From UBA7067 sp051880615 (GTDB lineage: Bacteria > Bacillota > Clostridia > Oscillospirales > Acutalibacteraceae), in NCBI GenBank assembly GCA_051880615.1, contig JBJEOH010000061.1, forward strand, positions 62,001 through 126,000: a stretch of DNA of 64,000 nucleotides, read 5' to 3'. The position numbers were made by a program, and so were the translations under genes. Shown here piece after piece: positions 39,859-48,488 of this stretch; positions within the stretch are counted from its first letter, which is position 1; every line of letters begins with the position of its first letter. The notes below the pieces were generated by a model that did not search any database, was not told where the DNA came from, and saw only the letters and a list, made by a program, of their open reading frames with translations.

Positions 39859-41163
39859 ATGCTTTTTCAGAAGGATATTGAAACAATGCCGAGAGCCGAT
39901 ATAGAATCACTTCAGCTTGAGCGGCTTAAAAGAATGGTAAAATACTGCTACGACAACATAGGCTTTTACAACAAAAAGCTTACCGAGGCAGGCGTGTTTG
40001 ACGGCGCAAAAATCAAGGAGCTGTCGGACATTCAGTACATACCCTTTACAACAAAGGACGATATCAGGGATAACTACCCGTTTAATATGCTCGCAGTGCC
40101 GATGAAGGATATTGTCAGAATTCACGCTTCATCAGGCACAACAGGCAAGCCGACTGTCGGCGTTTACACTAAGGCTGACCTCGATATGTGGAGTGACTGT
40201 GTTGCGCGCGTTGCAATGGCAGGCGGTGCAACGGCAGACGATATTATACAGATAAGCTTTGGCTACGGACTTTTCACAGGTGCGCTTGGACTGCATTACG
40301 GTCTTGAAAAAATCGGTGCAACCGTTATCCCGGCTTCATCGGGAAATACAGCAAAACAGCTTATGATGTTCCGCGACTTCGGCGTTACGGGTCTGGTTGC
40401 AACGCCGAGCTACGCGCTTTATTTGAGCGAGGCGATGAAAGAGGCAGGCTACCCGATGAGCGACTATAAGCTGCGTCTTGGTATTCTCGGCAGCGAACCC
40501 TGCACAGAGGAAATGAGAGCTCAGATTGAGAATAATATGAATGTAAGAGTATCGGATAACTACGGCCTTACCGAAATCGGCGGTCCGGGTGTCAGCGGTG
40601 ACTGCGAGTATAGATGCGGTATGCACTTTGCCGAGGATCACTTCCTGCCTGAGATTATAAATAAGGAAACGGGTGAGAGGCTCGGCGAAAATGAGGTAGG
40701 CGAGCTTGTTGTAACAACACTGACAAGGCAGGGTATGCCTGTGCTGAGATACAGAACAAAGGACATAACGAAAATTACATACGAAAAATGCGAGTGCGGC
40801 AGAACACACGCACGAATGGCTAAGACGATGGGCAGAACAGACGATATGCTTATCATCAAGGGCGTTAATGTGTTCCCAACGCAGATTGAAAGCGTGCTTG
40901 TCGGGACACAGCACATAAGCCCGCATTATCAGCTTATTGTGCGCCGTGCAAATTTCAAAGATAACCTTGAGGTTAAGGTGGAGCTTGAAAACGGCGAGCT
41001 TCTTGACAATTTTGCCGATTTGCAGGCACTTCAGAAGTCAATTCACGACAGACTCAAGAGTGTTTTAGGACTTGAAACAAAGGTAACTCTTGCCGAGCCG
41101 AAATCGCTTGAACGCTTTCAGGGCAAGGCAAAGAGAATTCTCGATTTGCGAAACGAGGGTTAA
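39859..41163 (+). CDS. paaK: Phenylacetate-CoA ligase family protein, second paralogue
   Basis: This 434-residue paralogue of the ligase at 2677 shares IHASSGTTGKPTVGVYT, DNYGLTEIGGPGVSG, RYRTKDITKITYEKCECGRT and GRTDDMLIIKGVNVFPTQIE. It forms an acyl-adenylate and then an aryl-CoA thioester. The two copies differ throughout, so they are not a recent duplication. AAAGGAG lies eight bases before the ATG. There is no ACT partner here; the neighbour is the sodium symporter. Specificity cannot be told from sequence. Confidence 0.9.
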   Translation: MLFQKDIETMPRADIESLQLERLKRMVKYCYDNIGFYNKKLTEAGVFDGAKIKELSDIQYIPFTTKDDIRDNYPFNMLAVPMKDIVRIHASSGTTGKPTVGVYTKADLDMWSDCVARVAMAGGATADDIIQISFGYGLFTGALGLHYGLEKIGATVIPASSGNTAKQLMMFRDFGVTGLVATPSYALYLSEAMKEAGYPMSDYKLRLGILGSEPCTEEMRAQIENNMNVRVSDNYGLTEIGGPGVSGDCEYRCGMHFAEDHFLPEIINKETGERLGENEVGELVVTTLTRQGMPVLRYRTKDITKITYEKCECGRTHARMAKTMGRTDDMLIIKGVNVFPTQIESVLVGTQHISPHYQLIVRRANFKDNLEVKVELENGELLDNFADLQALQKSIHDRLKSVLGLETKVTLAEPKSLERFQGKAKRILDLRNEG

Positions 41164-41182
41164 ACATAATAATAAAATAACC

Positions 41183-41219
41183 GCCGCCGCCCGATTCTTC
41201 GACAAAATCGGGCGGCGGC
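41183..41219 (+). terminator. Strong terminator after the second CoA ligase gene
   Basis: GCCGCCGCCCGATT and AATCGGGCGGCGGC pair perfectly over 14 bases with a nine-base loop. The plus-strand tail is T-poor. Confidence 0.7.
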
Positions 41220-41252
41220 ATAGTATATAATGGAATATGCACGGCGTTATGA

Positions 41253-41282
41253 ACAAAACTGCCGCACAAAAGTGCGGCAGGT
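41253..41282 (-). terminator. Terminator of the Na/Pi cotransporter gene
   Basis: On the minus strand CTGCCGCAC-TTTT-GTGCGGCAG is followed by TTTTGTT, just beyond the stop codon at 41296. Confidence 0.85.
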
Positions 41283-41295
41283 GATTCTTATGCTG

Positions 41296-43089
41296 TTAAT
41301 GTGTCGGCACAGATTCGGGAACTTTTGAGGAGGTGTTTTCGGGCAGAGTGTACTTTTTCTTGAAGCCCTCGTATTCTGTTCTGTACTGTCCGAATTCGTA
41401 TCCTCTTATCTCGTGCAGATATTCGTGGGTTTCGAAGCTTTCCTTGTTTACCTGAATCATACAGACCGCTATGTTGGAGCAATGGTCAGACACTCTCTCG
41501 TAGTTTGTCAGCAAATCCGAGAAGATAAAACCAAGCTCTATTGTGCATTCGCCTTCTCTTAATCGTCCAACATGGCGTTTCTTGAGCTTGTCACGCAGGT
41601 TGTCAATAACCTGTTCAAGCGGTTCGACCTTGTCGGCGAGGGAATAGTCGTTATATTTGAACGCGTCAATGGCTATGTCGAGAATTTCACGCAGAGCATT
41701 CGTCATAACCTGAACCTCCGCCTTAGCCTGCGGCGAGAAAGAAATCTTCTTTTGCTGCATTTCCTTTGATACATCGTGAATATTAAGCGCGTGATCACCG
41801 ATTCGCTCAAAGTCGCCTATGCAGTGCAGAAGCTTTGAAACCTCCTTGCTGTCGGTAACAGAAAGAGTTTTGCTGCTGAGTTTTACAAGGTATGAGCCGA
41901 GTATGTCCTCGTAGTTGTCGATAGCGTCTTCGCGGTCGATAATAGTCTGCGCAATCTTTTCATCATAGCCGTTTTCAATAAGCATAAGAGCGTCAAGGAT
42001 TGTTTTCTTTGAAAGCTCAGCCATCTTGACAGCCATATTGTGGCACTGTTCTGTTGCAAGACCGGGAGTGTTTAAGAAACGCTGATCGAGGAACGGTGCG
42101 TCCTCGTCCTCAACCTTGTCCTTAATTGTAAGACAGGCGAGCTTTTCAAGCAGCTTTGAGAACGGGAAGAGCAGGATTGTTACAAGTAAATTGAAGCAGG
42201 TGTGGACTACAGCGATTGAGGCAGGGGTTGCAACCTCGTTGACAAAGCTGAAGTTCAGAAACGCGTTTAGTGCGTAGAACACAACCGAAACAACAACTGT
42301 ACCGATAACATTAAAATAAAGGTGAACAAAAGCGGCACGCTTTGCGTTTTTCTTTGCACCGATACACGATAAAAGCGCGGTAACACAGGTGCCTATGTTT
42401 TGTCCCATAACAATCGGGATTGCGGTTGAAACCGAGATGATACCTGTTGAGGCGAGAGCCTGAAGAATGCCGACAGATGCAGAAGATGACTGGATAACGG
42501 CAGTGAGCAGTGCGCCTGCTAAAATACCGAAAATAGGATTCTGGAATATAATGAGGAAGTTTGCGAAGTCAGGGTTATCGGCAAGCGGAGTCATAGCACC
42601 GCTCATTGTCGTCATACCGAACATCAATACGGCAAAGCCGACCATAATGTTGCCCACATTCTTTTTCTTGCCGTCCTTGCAGAACATAATCAGGAAAATG
42701 CCGATGATGGCAACAATCGGGGAGAAATTCTTGGGCTGAATAAGCTGCATAACAAGGCTGTCGCCCTCAATTCCGGTGAGGCTTAAAATCCAGCCGGTAA
42801 TTGTTGTACCTATGTTTGCACCCATAATTATGCCGATTGCCTGATACAGCTTCATAATGCCGGAGTTTACAAAACCCACAACCATAACCGTTGTAGCCGA
42901 TGAGGACTGAATAACGGCGGTAACGCCTGCGCCTAAGAGCAGACCCTTAATAGTCGTGTTCGACATTTTTTCGAGGGTTTTTTCAAGGCGTCCGTCAGAA
43001 GTTTTTTCAAGACCGTCGCCCATCACATTCATTCCGTACAAAAACAGCGCCAAACCTCCGATAAAGGTAAGAATAGAAAAGAAGTCCAT
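41296..43089 (-). CDS. Na/Pi cotransporter family protein with PhoU-like domain
   Basis: The 597-residue protein has two inverted membrane repeats, each with the signature QSSSAT/QSSSAS (VIQSSSATTVMVVGF; VIQSSSASVGILQAL), and a C-terminal cytoplasmic PhoU-like helical domain (about 360-560). This is the YjbB/NptA type that moves phosphate with sodium, either as importer or exporter. An 88-base gap with the CoA ligase holds the two convergent terminators. No pho-type regulator is nearby. Confidence 0.93.
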   Translation of the reverse strand: MDFFSILTFIGGLALFLYGMNVMGDGLEKTSDGRLEKTLEKMSNTTIKGLLLGAGVTAVIQSSSATTVMVVGFVNSGIMKLYQAIGIIMGANIGTTITGWILSLTGIEGDSLVMQLIQPKNFSPIVAIIGIFLIMFCKDGKKKNVGNIMVGFAVLMFGMTTMSGAMTPLADNPDFANFLIIFQNPIFGILAGALLTAVIQSSSASVGILQALASTGIISVSTAIPIVMGQNIGTCVTALLSCIGAKKNAKRAAFVHLYFNVIGTVVVSVVFYALNAFLNFSFVNEVATPASIAVVHTCFNLLVTILLFPFSKLLEKLACLTIKDKVEDEDAPFLDQRFLNTPGLATEQCHNMAVKMAELSKKTILDALMLIENGYDEKIAQTIIDREDAIDNYEDILGSYLVKLSSKTLSVTDSKEVSKLLHCIGDFERIGDHALNIHDVSKEMQQKKISFSPQAKAEVQVMTNALREILDIAIDAFKYNDYSLADKVEPLEQVIDNLRDKLKKRHVGRLREGECTIELGFIFSDLLTNYERVSDHCSNIAVCMIQVNKESFETHEYLHEIRGYEFGQYRTEYEGFKKKYTLPENTSSKVPESVPTH

Positions 43090-43315
43090 TGAAATTATCC
43101 TTTCATTTGGTGTGATGAATTTGTCGTTTAGAATTTAATTTACATATTTTTTACAACAGAACAATAATAACTGCGGCAGGTAAAAGTGAAGTATGTGTTT
43201 TGTAAAATCTATGTAAAGTAAAGCGGGTGTGCTGCAGTATAAAGCGAGGAGTGAAATGAAAAGAATTGTATAATTTTCTAATAATGTAAAATTAAATAAA
43301 TGTTCACGAATTATC

Positions 43316-43344
43316 TTTATATTAATTCCACAATTTGCTATAAT
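43316..43344 (+). promoter_or_regulatory. Extended -10 promoter for the CBS gene
   Basis: TTTATA (43316-43321), 17 bases, then TGCTATAAT (hexamer 43339-43344). The start expected near 43351 would lie after the ATG at 43350, which supports the later ATG at 43377. The rest of 43090-43315 holds nothing else I can support. Confidence 0.65.
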
Positions 43345-43376
43345 TAAAAATGAGAAAAGAGGTGAGAATTTATAAA

Positions 43377-43817
43377 ATGAATATTATTATGCTGTTAAAG
43401 CCTAAATGCGATGTTGCCTACATTTATGAAACCAACAGCATCAGGCAGGGCCTTGAGAAGATGCGTTACCACGGCTACACAGCTATTCCTGTGATTGCAA
43501 AAAACGGTGAATACATCGGAACGGTAAACGAGGGAGATTTTCTCTGGCATATATTGGACGGCAATGACTGCTCGCTGAAAAAACAGGAAAATTATACGGT
43601 AAAGGACATTCTGCGTAAGGGCTGGAACCCTCCGGTGACTATAACAACCCCGATTGAAACGCTTCTGCTTCGTGTAATGGATCAGAACTTTGTTCCTGTT
43701 ATTGACGACAGAGGAGTTTTTATGGGTATTATAACCCGAAGCGACATAATTAAGTACTATTATAATCAGAAAGCAATAGATGACGCGATAGCCTCAATTA
43801 TGAAGGTGAGCGTTTAA
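43377..43817 (+). CDS. CBS-domain pair protein
   Basis: The 146-residue protein is a tandem CBS (Bateman) module: CBS1 (residues 12-70; MRYHGYTAIPVIAKNGEYIG) and CBS2 (80-140; VMDQNFVPVIDDRGVFMGII, then TRSDIIKYYY). Such modules bind adenine nucleotides or related ligands. There is no effector domain, so it is probably a stand-alone sensor. GAGGTGAG lies 12 bases upstream of the chosen ATG. Confidence 0.85.
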   Translation: MNIIMLLKPKCDVAYIYETNSIRQGLEKMRYHGYTAIPVIAKNGEYIGTVNEGDFLWHILDGNDCSLKKQENYTVKDILRKGWNPPVTITTPIETLLLRVMDQNFVPVIDDRGVFMGIITRSDIIKYYYNQKAIDDAIASIMKVSV

Positions 43818-43837
43818 AAAGATATATGAGAAAAAGA

Positions 43838-43863
43838 GTCGGAACGGTGTATGCCGTTCCGAC
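43838..43863 (+). terminator. Hairpin after the CBS gene
   Basis: GTCGGAACGG and CCGTTCCGAC pair perfectly around TGTATG. There is no strong T-run after it. The following 180 bases to the tRNA promoter hold nothing recognisable. Confidence 0.6.
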
Positions 43864-44049
43864 AGCTGTATAATCCTTGATAGAGTTTATACAATACCCA
43901 TAATACCGCGTTTGCCGCAGCGGAAACATCACACTGCAAAGTAATCAGAATAATTTCGCAGTGCTTCAGGCGGTAACCGCTTGTTTTTTAGCTTACAGCC
44001 GCACAAAAACACAAACCAAAACTTTTTAATAAAAAAATTTAAAAAAGTG

Positions 44050-44078
44050 TTGACAAAAGTATTATTAAGTGGTATTAT
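44050..44078 (+). promoter_or_regulatory. Sigma-A promoter of the tRNA-Thr/tRNA-Tyr unit
   Basis: TTGACA (44050-44055) and TATTAT (44073-44078) have a 17-base spacer. The run TATTATAATCAAGCG is shared exactly with the tRNA-fMet promoter. Confidence 0.85.
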
Positions 44079-44108
44079 AATCAAGCGTCAAGTGAGTAAC
44101 TTGATTGT

Positions 44109-44184
44109 GCTGGTGTAGCTCAGTTGGTAGAGCAGCTGATTTGTAATCAGCAGGTCGGGGGTTCAAGTCCGTCCACCAGCTCCA
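44109..44184 (+). tRNA. tRNA-Thr (TGT)
   Basis: Acceptor arms GCTGGTG and CACCAGC pair, the T-loop is GGTTCAAGTCC, and CCA is encoded. The anticodon loop TTTGTAA is closed by GCTGA/TCAGC, giving TGT at 44142-44144. Confidence 0.97.
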
Positions 44185-44224
44185 AAGAAAGGCTATTTGC
44201 CGTATGGCAGTAGCCTTTATATAT

Positions 44225-44309
44225 GGGAGAATTCCCGAGTGGCCAAAGGGGGCAGACTGTAAATCTGTTGCAATTTGCTTCGGTGGTTCGAATCCACCTT
44301 CTCCCACCA
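44225..44309 (+). tRNA. tRNA-Tyr (GTA)
   Basis: A class II tRNA: acceptor GGGAGAA/TTCTCCC, long variable arm, T-loop GGTTCGAATCC, CCA encoded. The anticodon loop CTGTAAA gives GTA at 44259-44261. Confidence 0.97.
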
Positions 44310-44310
44310 G

Positions 44311-44343
44311 AAAAAGACGATTGCTAAGGCAATCGTCTTTTTC
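44311..44343 (+). terminator. Terminator of the tRNA pair
   Basis: AAAAAGACGATTGC and GCAATCGTCTTTTT form a perfect stem with a TAAG loop. Confidence 0.93.
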
Positions 44344-44344
44344 A

Positions 44345-44420
44345 GTTATATTCGCCTTACGGCGAGTTGGATTGCTTCGCAGTGATATGCGGCTTACTCC
44401 GCGTGATATTGCCCTATGGG
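44345..44420 (+). repeat. Second micro-hairpin array
   Basis: Short stems follow each other: TCGCCTTACGGCGA, TTGCTTCGCA, a GTGATAT linker, GCGGCTTACTCCGC, another GTGATAT and GCCCTATGGGC. The GTGATAT linker and stem style match the array at 37991-38180. It lies just upstream of the barstar gene. Confidence 0.65.
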
Positions 44421-44442
44421 CGGATTTGAGGCGAAAATAATT

Positions 44443-44745
44443 ATGCAAATGACAGATAAAAAAGTTGTTGAGAGAATTTTGGATTTTTCCGACTGCCGAT
44501 ACTTGGGCGAAGTTCACAAAATAATACAGGAAAAATTAGAGTTACCCGAGTGGTATGGGAAGAATTTGGATGCACTTTGGGATGCATTAACAGGTATTAT
44601 GTATGTACCTGCAAACATAAAAATTATTTACAAGCCTAAAAAGATAGCATCAGTGGAACTGTCCCACGAAGTTTACAAAATCGTTGAAGTATTCAAGGAG
44701 GCTGTTCAGGAATATAATGAATTTACACTTTCTGTTGATATGTAA
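44443..44745 (+). CDS. Barstar family ribonuclease inhibitor
   Basis: The 100-residue protein matches barstar: an N-terminal strand and helix (VVERILDFSDCRYLGEVHKII) and the core LPEWYGKNLDALWDALTGIM, whose YGKNLDALWD is the family hallmark. Barstar inhibits barnase-type secreted RNases. No barnase-like gene is in the window, so it is an orphan immunity or regulatory protein. The ATG at 44443 is preferred to the upstream ATG at 44416, which lies in the hairpin array. Confidence 0.88.
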   Translation: MQMTDKKVVERILDFSDCRYLGEVHKIIQEKLELPEWYGKNLDALWDALTGIMYVPANIKIIYKPKKIASVELSHEVYKIVEVFKEAVQEYNEFTLSVDM

Positions 44746-44840
44746 TCAATGCGAGCGTGTGAAGCTTTTACAGTTTTTGCATTAATTATTTCATTAAAAC
44801 AGCGCATACTGTTTTTATATGAAAGACAGGAGGACTTATT

Positions 44841-45275
44841 ATGGTAGAAGACGATACAATCAAACTGCTCAGGGAATGTGACGCAGGGGTGCGAATGGGA
44901 GTAGCGTCGATTGATGAGGTGCTCGATAGCGTATCTGACGGTGCGTTCAAAAAGTTACTGACTGAGTGCAAAAACAAGCACGATAAGCTCAAGAGTGAAA
45001 TTGAGGAGCTGCTGAATAAATATCACGATGAGGGTAAGAGCCTGAGTCCTATGGCTAAGAGTATGTCGAGAATGAAAATTGATATGAAGCTTGCTATGGA
45101 CAAATCGGATAACACAATAGCAAATCTTATGACCGACGGCTGTAATATGGGCGTGAAAACCCTCAGCCGCTATCTTAATCAGTATAAAGCGGCAGATGAA
45201 AAATCAAAGAATATCGCAAAGCGCCTGATAAATCTTGAAGAAAAGCTTGCTGTTGATATTCGAGGCTTTCTGTAA
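44841..45275 (+). CDS. Helical-bundle protein (DUF2383/PA2169-like)
   Basis: The 144-residue, wholly helical protein reads DDTIKLLRECDAGVRMGVAS at its start and has later heptad-rich helices, the pattern of four-helix ferritin-like DUF2383 proteins. No metal-binding Glu-x-x-His pair is clear. AGGAGG lies seven bases before the ATG. The function is unknown; some relatives are linked to stress or sporulation. Confidence 0.7.
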   Translation: MVEDDTIKLLRECDAGVRMGVASIDEVLDSVSDGAFKKLLTECKNKHDKLKSEIEELLNKYHDEGKSLSPMAKSMSRMKIDMKLAMDKSDNTIANLMTDGCNMGVKTLSRYLNQYKAADEKSKNIAKRLINLEEKLAVDIRGFL

Positions 45276-45560
45276 CGCCCAAATCAGCAACGCATTCGCC
45301 TGTAAAAATGACAGCAGAAAAAATATCTGCTGATTTAAGCAAAAAAACATTGCTAAATTCGCAATTTTCGAATATAATAATACTGTGCTGAGTGCAAGGA
45401 TATATCCGAGCGCAAAGACAACAAATCCGATTACTCTGACGCCTAGGTAAACCGAGGCAAAAGACAAACCATAAAGGCAAGGGTCAAGCCCTGTGCTATT
45501 TTTATCGGTCAACAGAAATTTCGGTGCGTCTTGTCATATCGGCAAGGCGCGTTTTTATTT
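45276..45560 (-). pseudogene. Degenerate membrane protein gene fragment
   Basis: No intact gene fills 45276-45645. On the minus strand, three successive frames read MTRRTEISVD, then IKIAQGLTLAFMV, then YLGVRVIGFVVFALGYILAL, with codon use like real genes and strongly hydrophobic segments. This suggests a transporter gene broken by frameshifts, but I cannot name the family. A weak plus-strand hairpin with five T (45525-45556) and a TATAAT at 45375 leave open a non-coding RNA on the other strand. Confidence 0.35.
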
Positions 45561-45645
45561 TATATTAAAGCATATTCGGGCTTCCGTTTAAGGGAGCTGT
45601 TGCCGAAGATGGCAGAATGTTGTGTTTAGGAAAGGAAGAATAAGC

Positions 45646-45894
45646 TTGAGCGATACAAGGCTTGCCGTGATTGGAATAGTTGTTGAAAGCAGTGTTAATG
45701 TTGATAAGATGAACGCTGTTCTGTCGGAGTACGGCGAATATATAATAGGAAGAATGGGAATCCCGCACAGAGCAAAAAATGTAAATGTCATAAGCGTTGT
45801 GCTTGACGCGCCGAACGATATCATCAGTGCGCTGTCGGGAAAGCTCGGCAGACTTGACGGAATAAATTCAAAAACGCTTTATTCCAAGGTGTAA
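45646..45894 (+). CDS. TM1266-family iron-only hydrogenase system putative regulator
   Basis: The 82-residue ACT-like protein (TRLAVIGIVVESSVNVDKMN, then GRMGIPHRAKNVNVISVVLD) belongs to the family found beside [FeFe] hydrogenase maturation genes. It begins at TTG (45646), because AAAGGAAG lies just upstream and would be inside a longer frame. It heads the hydE-hydG-hydF cluster and probably adjusts expression or maturation, although its ligand is unknown. Confidence 0.88.
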   Translation: MSDTRLAVIGIVVESSVNVDKMNAVLSEYGEYIIGRMGIPHRAKNVNVISVVLDAPNDIISALSGKLGRLDGINSKTLYSKV

Positions 45895-45909
45895 TTCTCA
45901 AAGGAGCTG

Positions 45910-46971
45910 ATGACTATAACTATACATAATATAACTGACAGGCTTGCGCAAAGCGGCTTTTTAAGCTTTGACGATTTCAGGGCGATTGTCCGATGTGAGG
46001 ACAAGCAGGAGATTGAGTACCTGTTCTCAAAAAGCCGTGATCAGGCAAAAAGATACTACGGTAATAAAATTTTCGTCAGAGGGCTTATTGAGTTCACAAA
46101 CCACTGCAAAAATGACTGCCTATACTGCGGAATACGAGCCTCCAACAAAAACGCGAAACGCTACAGGTTAAGCGCTGAGGAAATTCTTGACTGCTGTAAA
46201 AACGGCTATTCGCTCGGCTTTCGCACCTTTGTTTTGCAGGGCGGCGAGGATATGCATTACAGTGACGACGATTTTGTGAGCATAATAAAAACGATAAAGT
46301 CGCTATATCCCGATTGCGCCGTTACGCTTTCAATAGGCGAGAGAAGCAGAAGCTCGTATGAGCGTTACTTTGACGCAGGCGCCGACCGCTATCTTCTGCG
46401 ACACGAAACAGCCGACTGCGGCCACTACAGAAAGCTACACCCCGATAAGATGAGCTTTGAAAACCGTATGCGCTGTATCAGCGATTTAAAGGAGATAGGC
46501 TATCAGACGGGAGTCGGCTTTATGGTAGGCTCACCGTACCAGACCGAGGAAAGCATATATAAGGATTTGCAGTTTATAAAAGAAATTCAGCCGCATATGG
46601 TCGGCATAGGTCCGTTTATTCCGCACAAGGACACGCCGTTTGCCGACTTTAAACCGGGCAGCTGCGACTTAACGCTCAAGCTGCTTGCGATAATCAGGCT
46701 GATACAGCCGAGCGTGCTGCTGCCTGCAACAACGGCTCTCGGCACAATCGACCCGCTCGGGCGCGAAAAGGGAATCCTTGCAGGAGCGAATGTCGTAATG
46801 CCGAATCTCTCGCCCGTTATGCACAGAAAGGACTATGCGCTGTACGACAACAAGATATGCACAGGTGAGGAGGCGGCGGAGTGCCGTTTTTGCCTGAGCC
46901 GCAGAGTTGAGAGCATTGGATATGAAATTGTGACTGACAGAGGCGACTGTGCCGCTTTGCGGCAGAGTTGA
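45910..46971 (+). CDS. hydE: [FeFe] hydrogenase H-cluster radical SAM maturase HydE
   Basis: The 353-residue radical SAM enzyme has the [4Fe-4S]-SAM motif CKNDCLYC in LIEFTNHCKNDCLYCGIRAS, with LQGGEDMHYSDD and GFMVGSPYQTEE downstream. It builds part of the azadithiolate-bridged diiron precursor. AAGGAG precedes the ATG, 15 bases after the regulator gene. The last residues (CAALRQS) and the stop are encoded in a repeat element, so the C-terminus appears to be recently altered. Confidence 0.95.
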   Translation: MTITIHNITDRLAQSGFLSFDDFRAIVRCEDKQEIEYLFSKSRDQAKRYYGNKIFVRGLIEFTNHCKNDCLYCGIRASNKNAKRYRLSAEEILDCCKNGYSLGFRTFVLQGGEDMHYSDDDFVSIIKTIKSLYPDCAVTLSIGERSRSSYERYFDAGADRYLLRHETADCGHYRKLHPDKMSFENRMRCISDLKEIGYQTGVGFMVGSPYQTEESIYKDLQFIKEIQPHMVGIGPFIPHKDTPFADFKPGSCDLTLKLLAIIRLIQPSVLLPATTALGTIDPLGREKGILAGANVVMPNLSPVMHRKDYALYDNKICTGEEAAECRFCLSRRVESIGYEIVTDRGDCAALRQS

Positions 46972-47033
46972 GAGTAGAGAGTGAAGAGTGGAGTTGTGGT
47001 TGTCGCCGCAAGCGGCTCTTTAAATTAAGAAAT
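46949..47033. repeat. Hairpin and heptad element encoding the hydE end
   Basis: GCCGC-TTT-GCGGC (coding) is followed by GAGTTGAGAGTAGAGAG and GAGTGAAGAGTGGAG, then GTTGTCGCCGCAAGCGGC and a TAAATTAAG flank. The TGA of GTTGAG is the hydE stop. The element fills the hydE-hydG gap. Confidence 0.75.
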
Positions 47034-47057
47034 AAAAAATCTATATATAAGGAAGTA

Positions 47058-48488
47058 ATGGCTATGTATAAGTATGACCCGAAATCATTAAAGGCGGAGG
47101 AATTTATCAATCACGAAGAGATTGAAGCTACCCTGAAATATGCCGACGAAAACAAAAACAACCGTGAGCTTATCGACCAAATTCTCGAAAAAGCAAAGGA
47201 CGGCAAGGGCGTTACACACAGGGAGGCTCTTGTTCTGCTCGACTGTGAGCTTGAGGACGAAAACGAGAAAATCTATAAGCTTGCAAAGGAGATTAAGGAG
47301 CGTTTCTACGGCAGAAGAATAGTTATGTTTGCGCCGCTGTATCTTTCAAACTACTGCGTAAACGGCTGTGTGTACTGCCCTTATCACTACAAGAACAAGC
47401 ACATCTGCCGCAAAAAGCTCACTCAGGAGGAAATCAGGAATGAGGTAATCGCACTTCAGGATATGGGTCACAAGCGACTTGCACTTGAGGCAGGCGAGGA
47501 CCCTGTGAACAATCCGATTGAGTACATACTCGAGAGCATAAAGACCATATATTCAATCAAGCACAAGAACGGTGCAATCCGCCGAGTTAATGTCAACATA
47601 GCCGCCACAACGGTTGAGAACTACCGCAAGCTCAAGGAGGCAGGCATCGGCACATATATTCTTTTCCAGGAGACCTACCACAAGGAAAACTACGAAAAGC
47701 TTCACCCGACAGGACCCAAGCACAATTACGCCTACCACACCGAGGCTATGGACAGAGCTATGGAGGGCGGAATTGATGATGTGGGACTCGGAGTACTGTT
47801 CGGGCTGAATATGTACCGCTATGACTTTACGGGAATCATTATGCACGCCGAGCATCTTGAGGCGGCTCACGGCGTAGGACCTCACACAATAAGCGTGCCG
47901 AGAATCTGCCCTGCCGAGGACATTGACCCCAGCGAGTTTTCAAACGCAATCTCGGACGATATTTTTGCCAAGATTGTTGCGGTTATCCGCATAGCTGTTC
48001 CGTACACAGGTATGATAGTTTCGACAAGAGAGTCACAGAAAAGCCGCGAAAGAGTGCTCGACCTTGGCATTTCGCAGATAAGCGGAGCGTCACGCACAAG
48101 CGTCGGCGGCTACTGCGAGCCTGAGCCGGAGGAGGAGAACTCGGCGCAGTTTGACATCAGCGACAACCGTACGCTTGACGAGGTTGTAAACTGGCTTTTG
48201 AGTCTCGGCTATATTCCGAGCTTCTGCACCGCCTGCTACCGCGAGGGCAGAACAGGCGACCGCTTTATGACGCTTTTGAAGTCGGGGCAGATTGTGAACT
48301 GCTGTCAGCCTAATGCGCTTATGACGCTCAAGGAGTATCTTGAGGACTACGCAAGCAAGGACACGCAGAAAAAGGGCGAGGCGGTTATCAAGGAAGAGCT
48401 TGAAAGAATAACTAACCCAAAGGTAAAGAGCATTGCAGCGGAGTATCTCAAGGAGCTGCACGACGGCAAGAGGGACTTTAGGTTTTAA
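47058..48488 (+). CDS. hydG: [FeFe] hydrogenase H-cluster radical SAM maturase HydG
   Basis: The 476-residue enzyme cleaves tyrosine to supply CO and cyanide on an Fe-cysteine synthon. It has the SAM cluster motif CVNGCVYC within YLSNYCVNGCVYCPYHYKN and the C-terminal auxiliary-cluster motif CTACYREGRTGDRFM plus IVNCCQPNALMTLKEY. AAGGAAG lies close before the ATG at 47058 and nine bases before the next ATG (47064), which may be the true start. The stop is followed at once by heptad repeats. Confidence 0.96.
   Translation: MAMYKYDPKSLKAEEFINHEEIEATLKYADENKNNRELIDQILEKAKDGKGVTHREALVLLDCELEDENEKIYKLAKEIKERFYGRRIVMFAPLYLSNYCVNGCVYCPYHYKNKHICRKKLTQEEIRNEVIALQDMGHKRLALEAGEDPVNNPIEYILESIKTIYSIKHKNGAIRRVNVNIAATTVENYRKLKEAGIGTYILFQETYHKENYEKLHPTGPKHNYAYHTEAMDRAMEGGIDDVGLGVLFGLNMYRYDFTGIIMHAEHLEAAHGVGPHTISVPRICPAEDIDPSEFSNAISDDIFAKIVAVIRIAVPYTGMIVSTRESQKSRERVLDLGISQISGASRTSVGGYCEPEPEEENSAQFDISDNRTLDEVVNWLLSLGYIPSFCTACYREGRTGDRFMTLLKSGQIVNCCQPNALMTLKEYLEDYASKDTQKKGEAVIKEELERITNPKVKSIAAEYLKELHDGKRDFRF

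Noticed and set aside
44065..44517. Minus-strand ORF of 150 codons
   Set aside because: It lies over tRNA-Thr and tRNA-Tyr; such frames are a common mis-annotation across tRNA genes.
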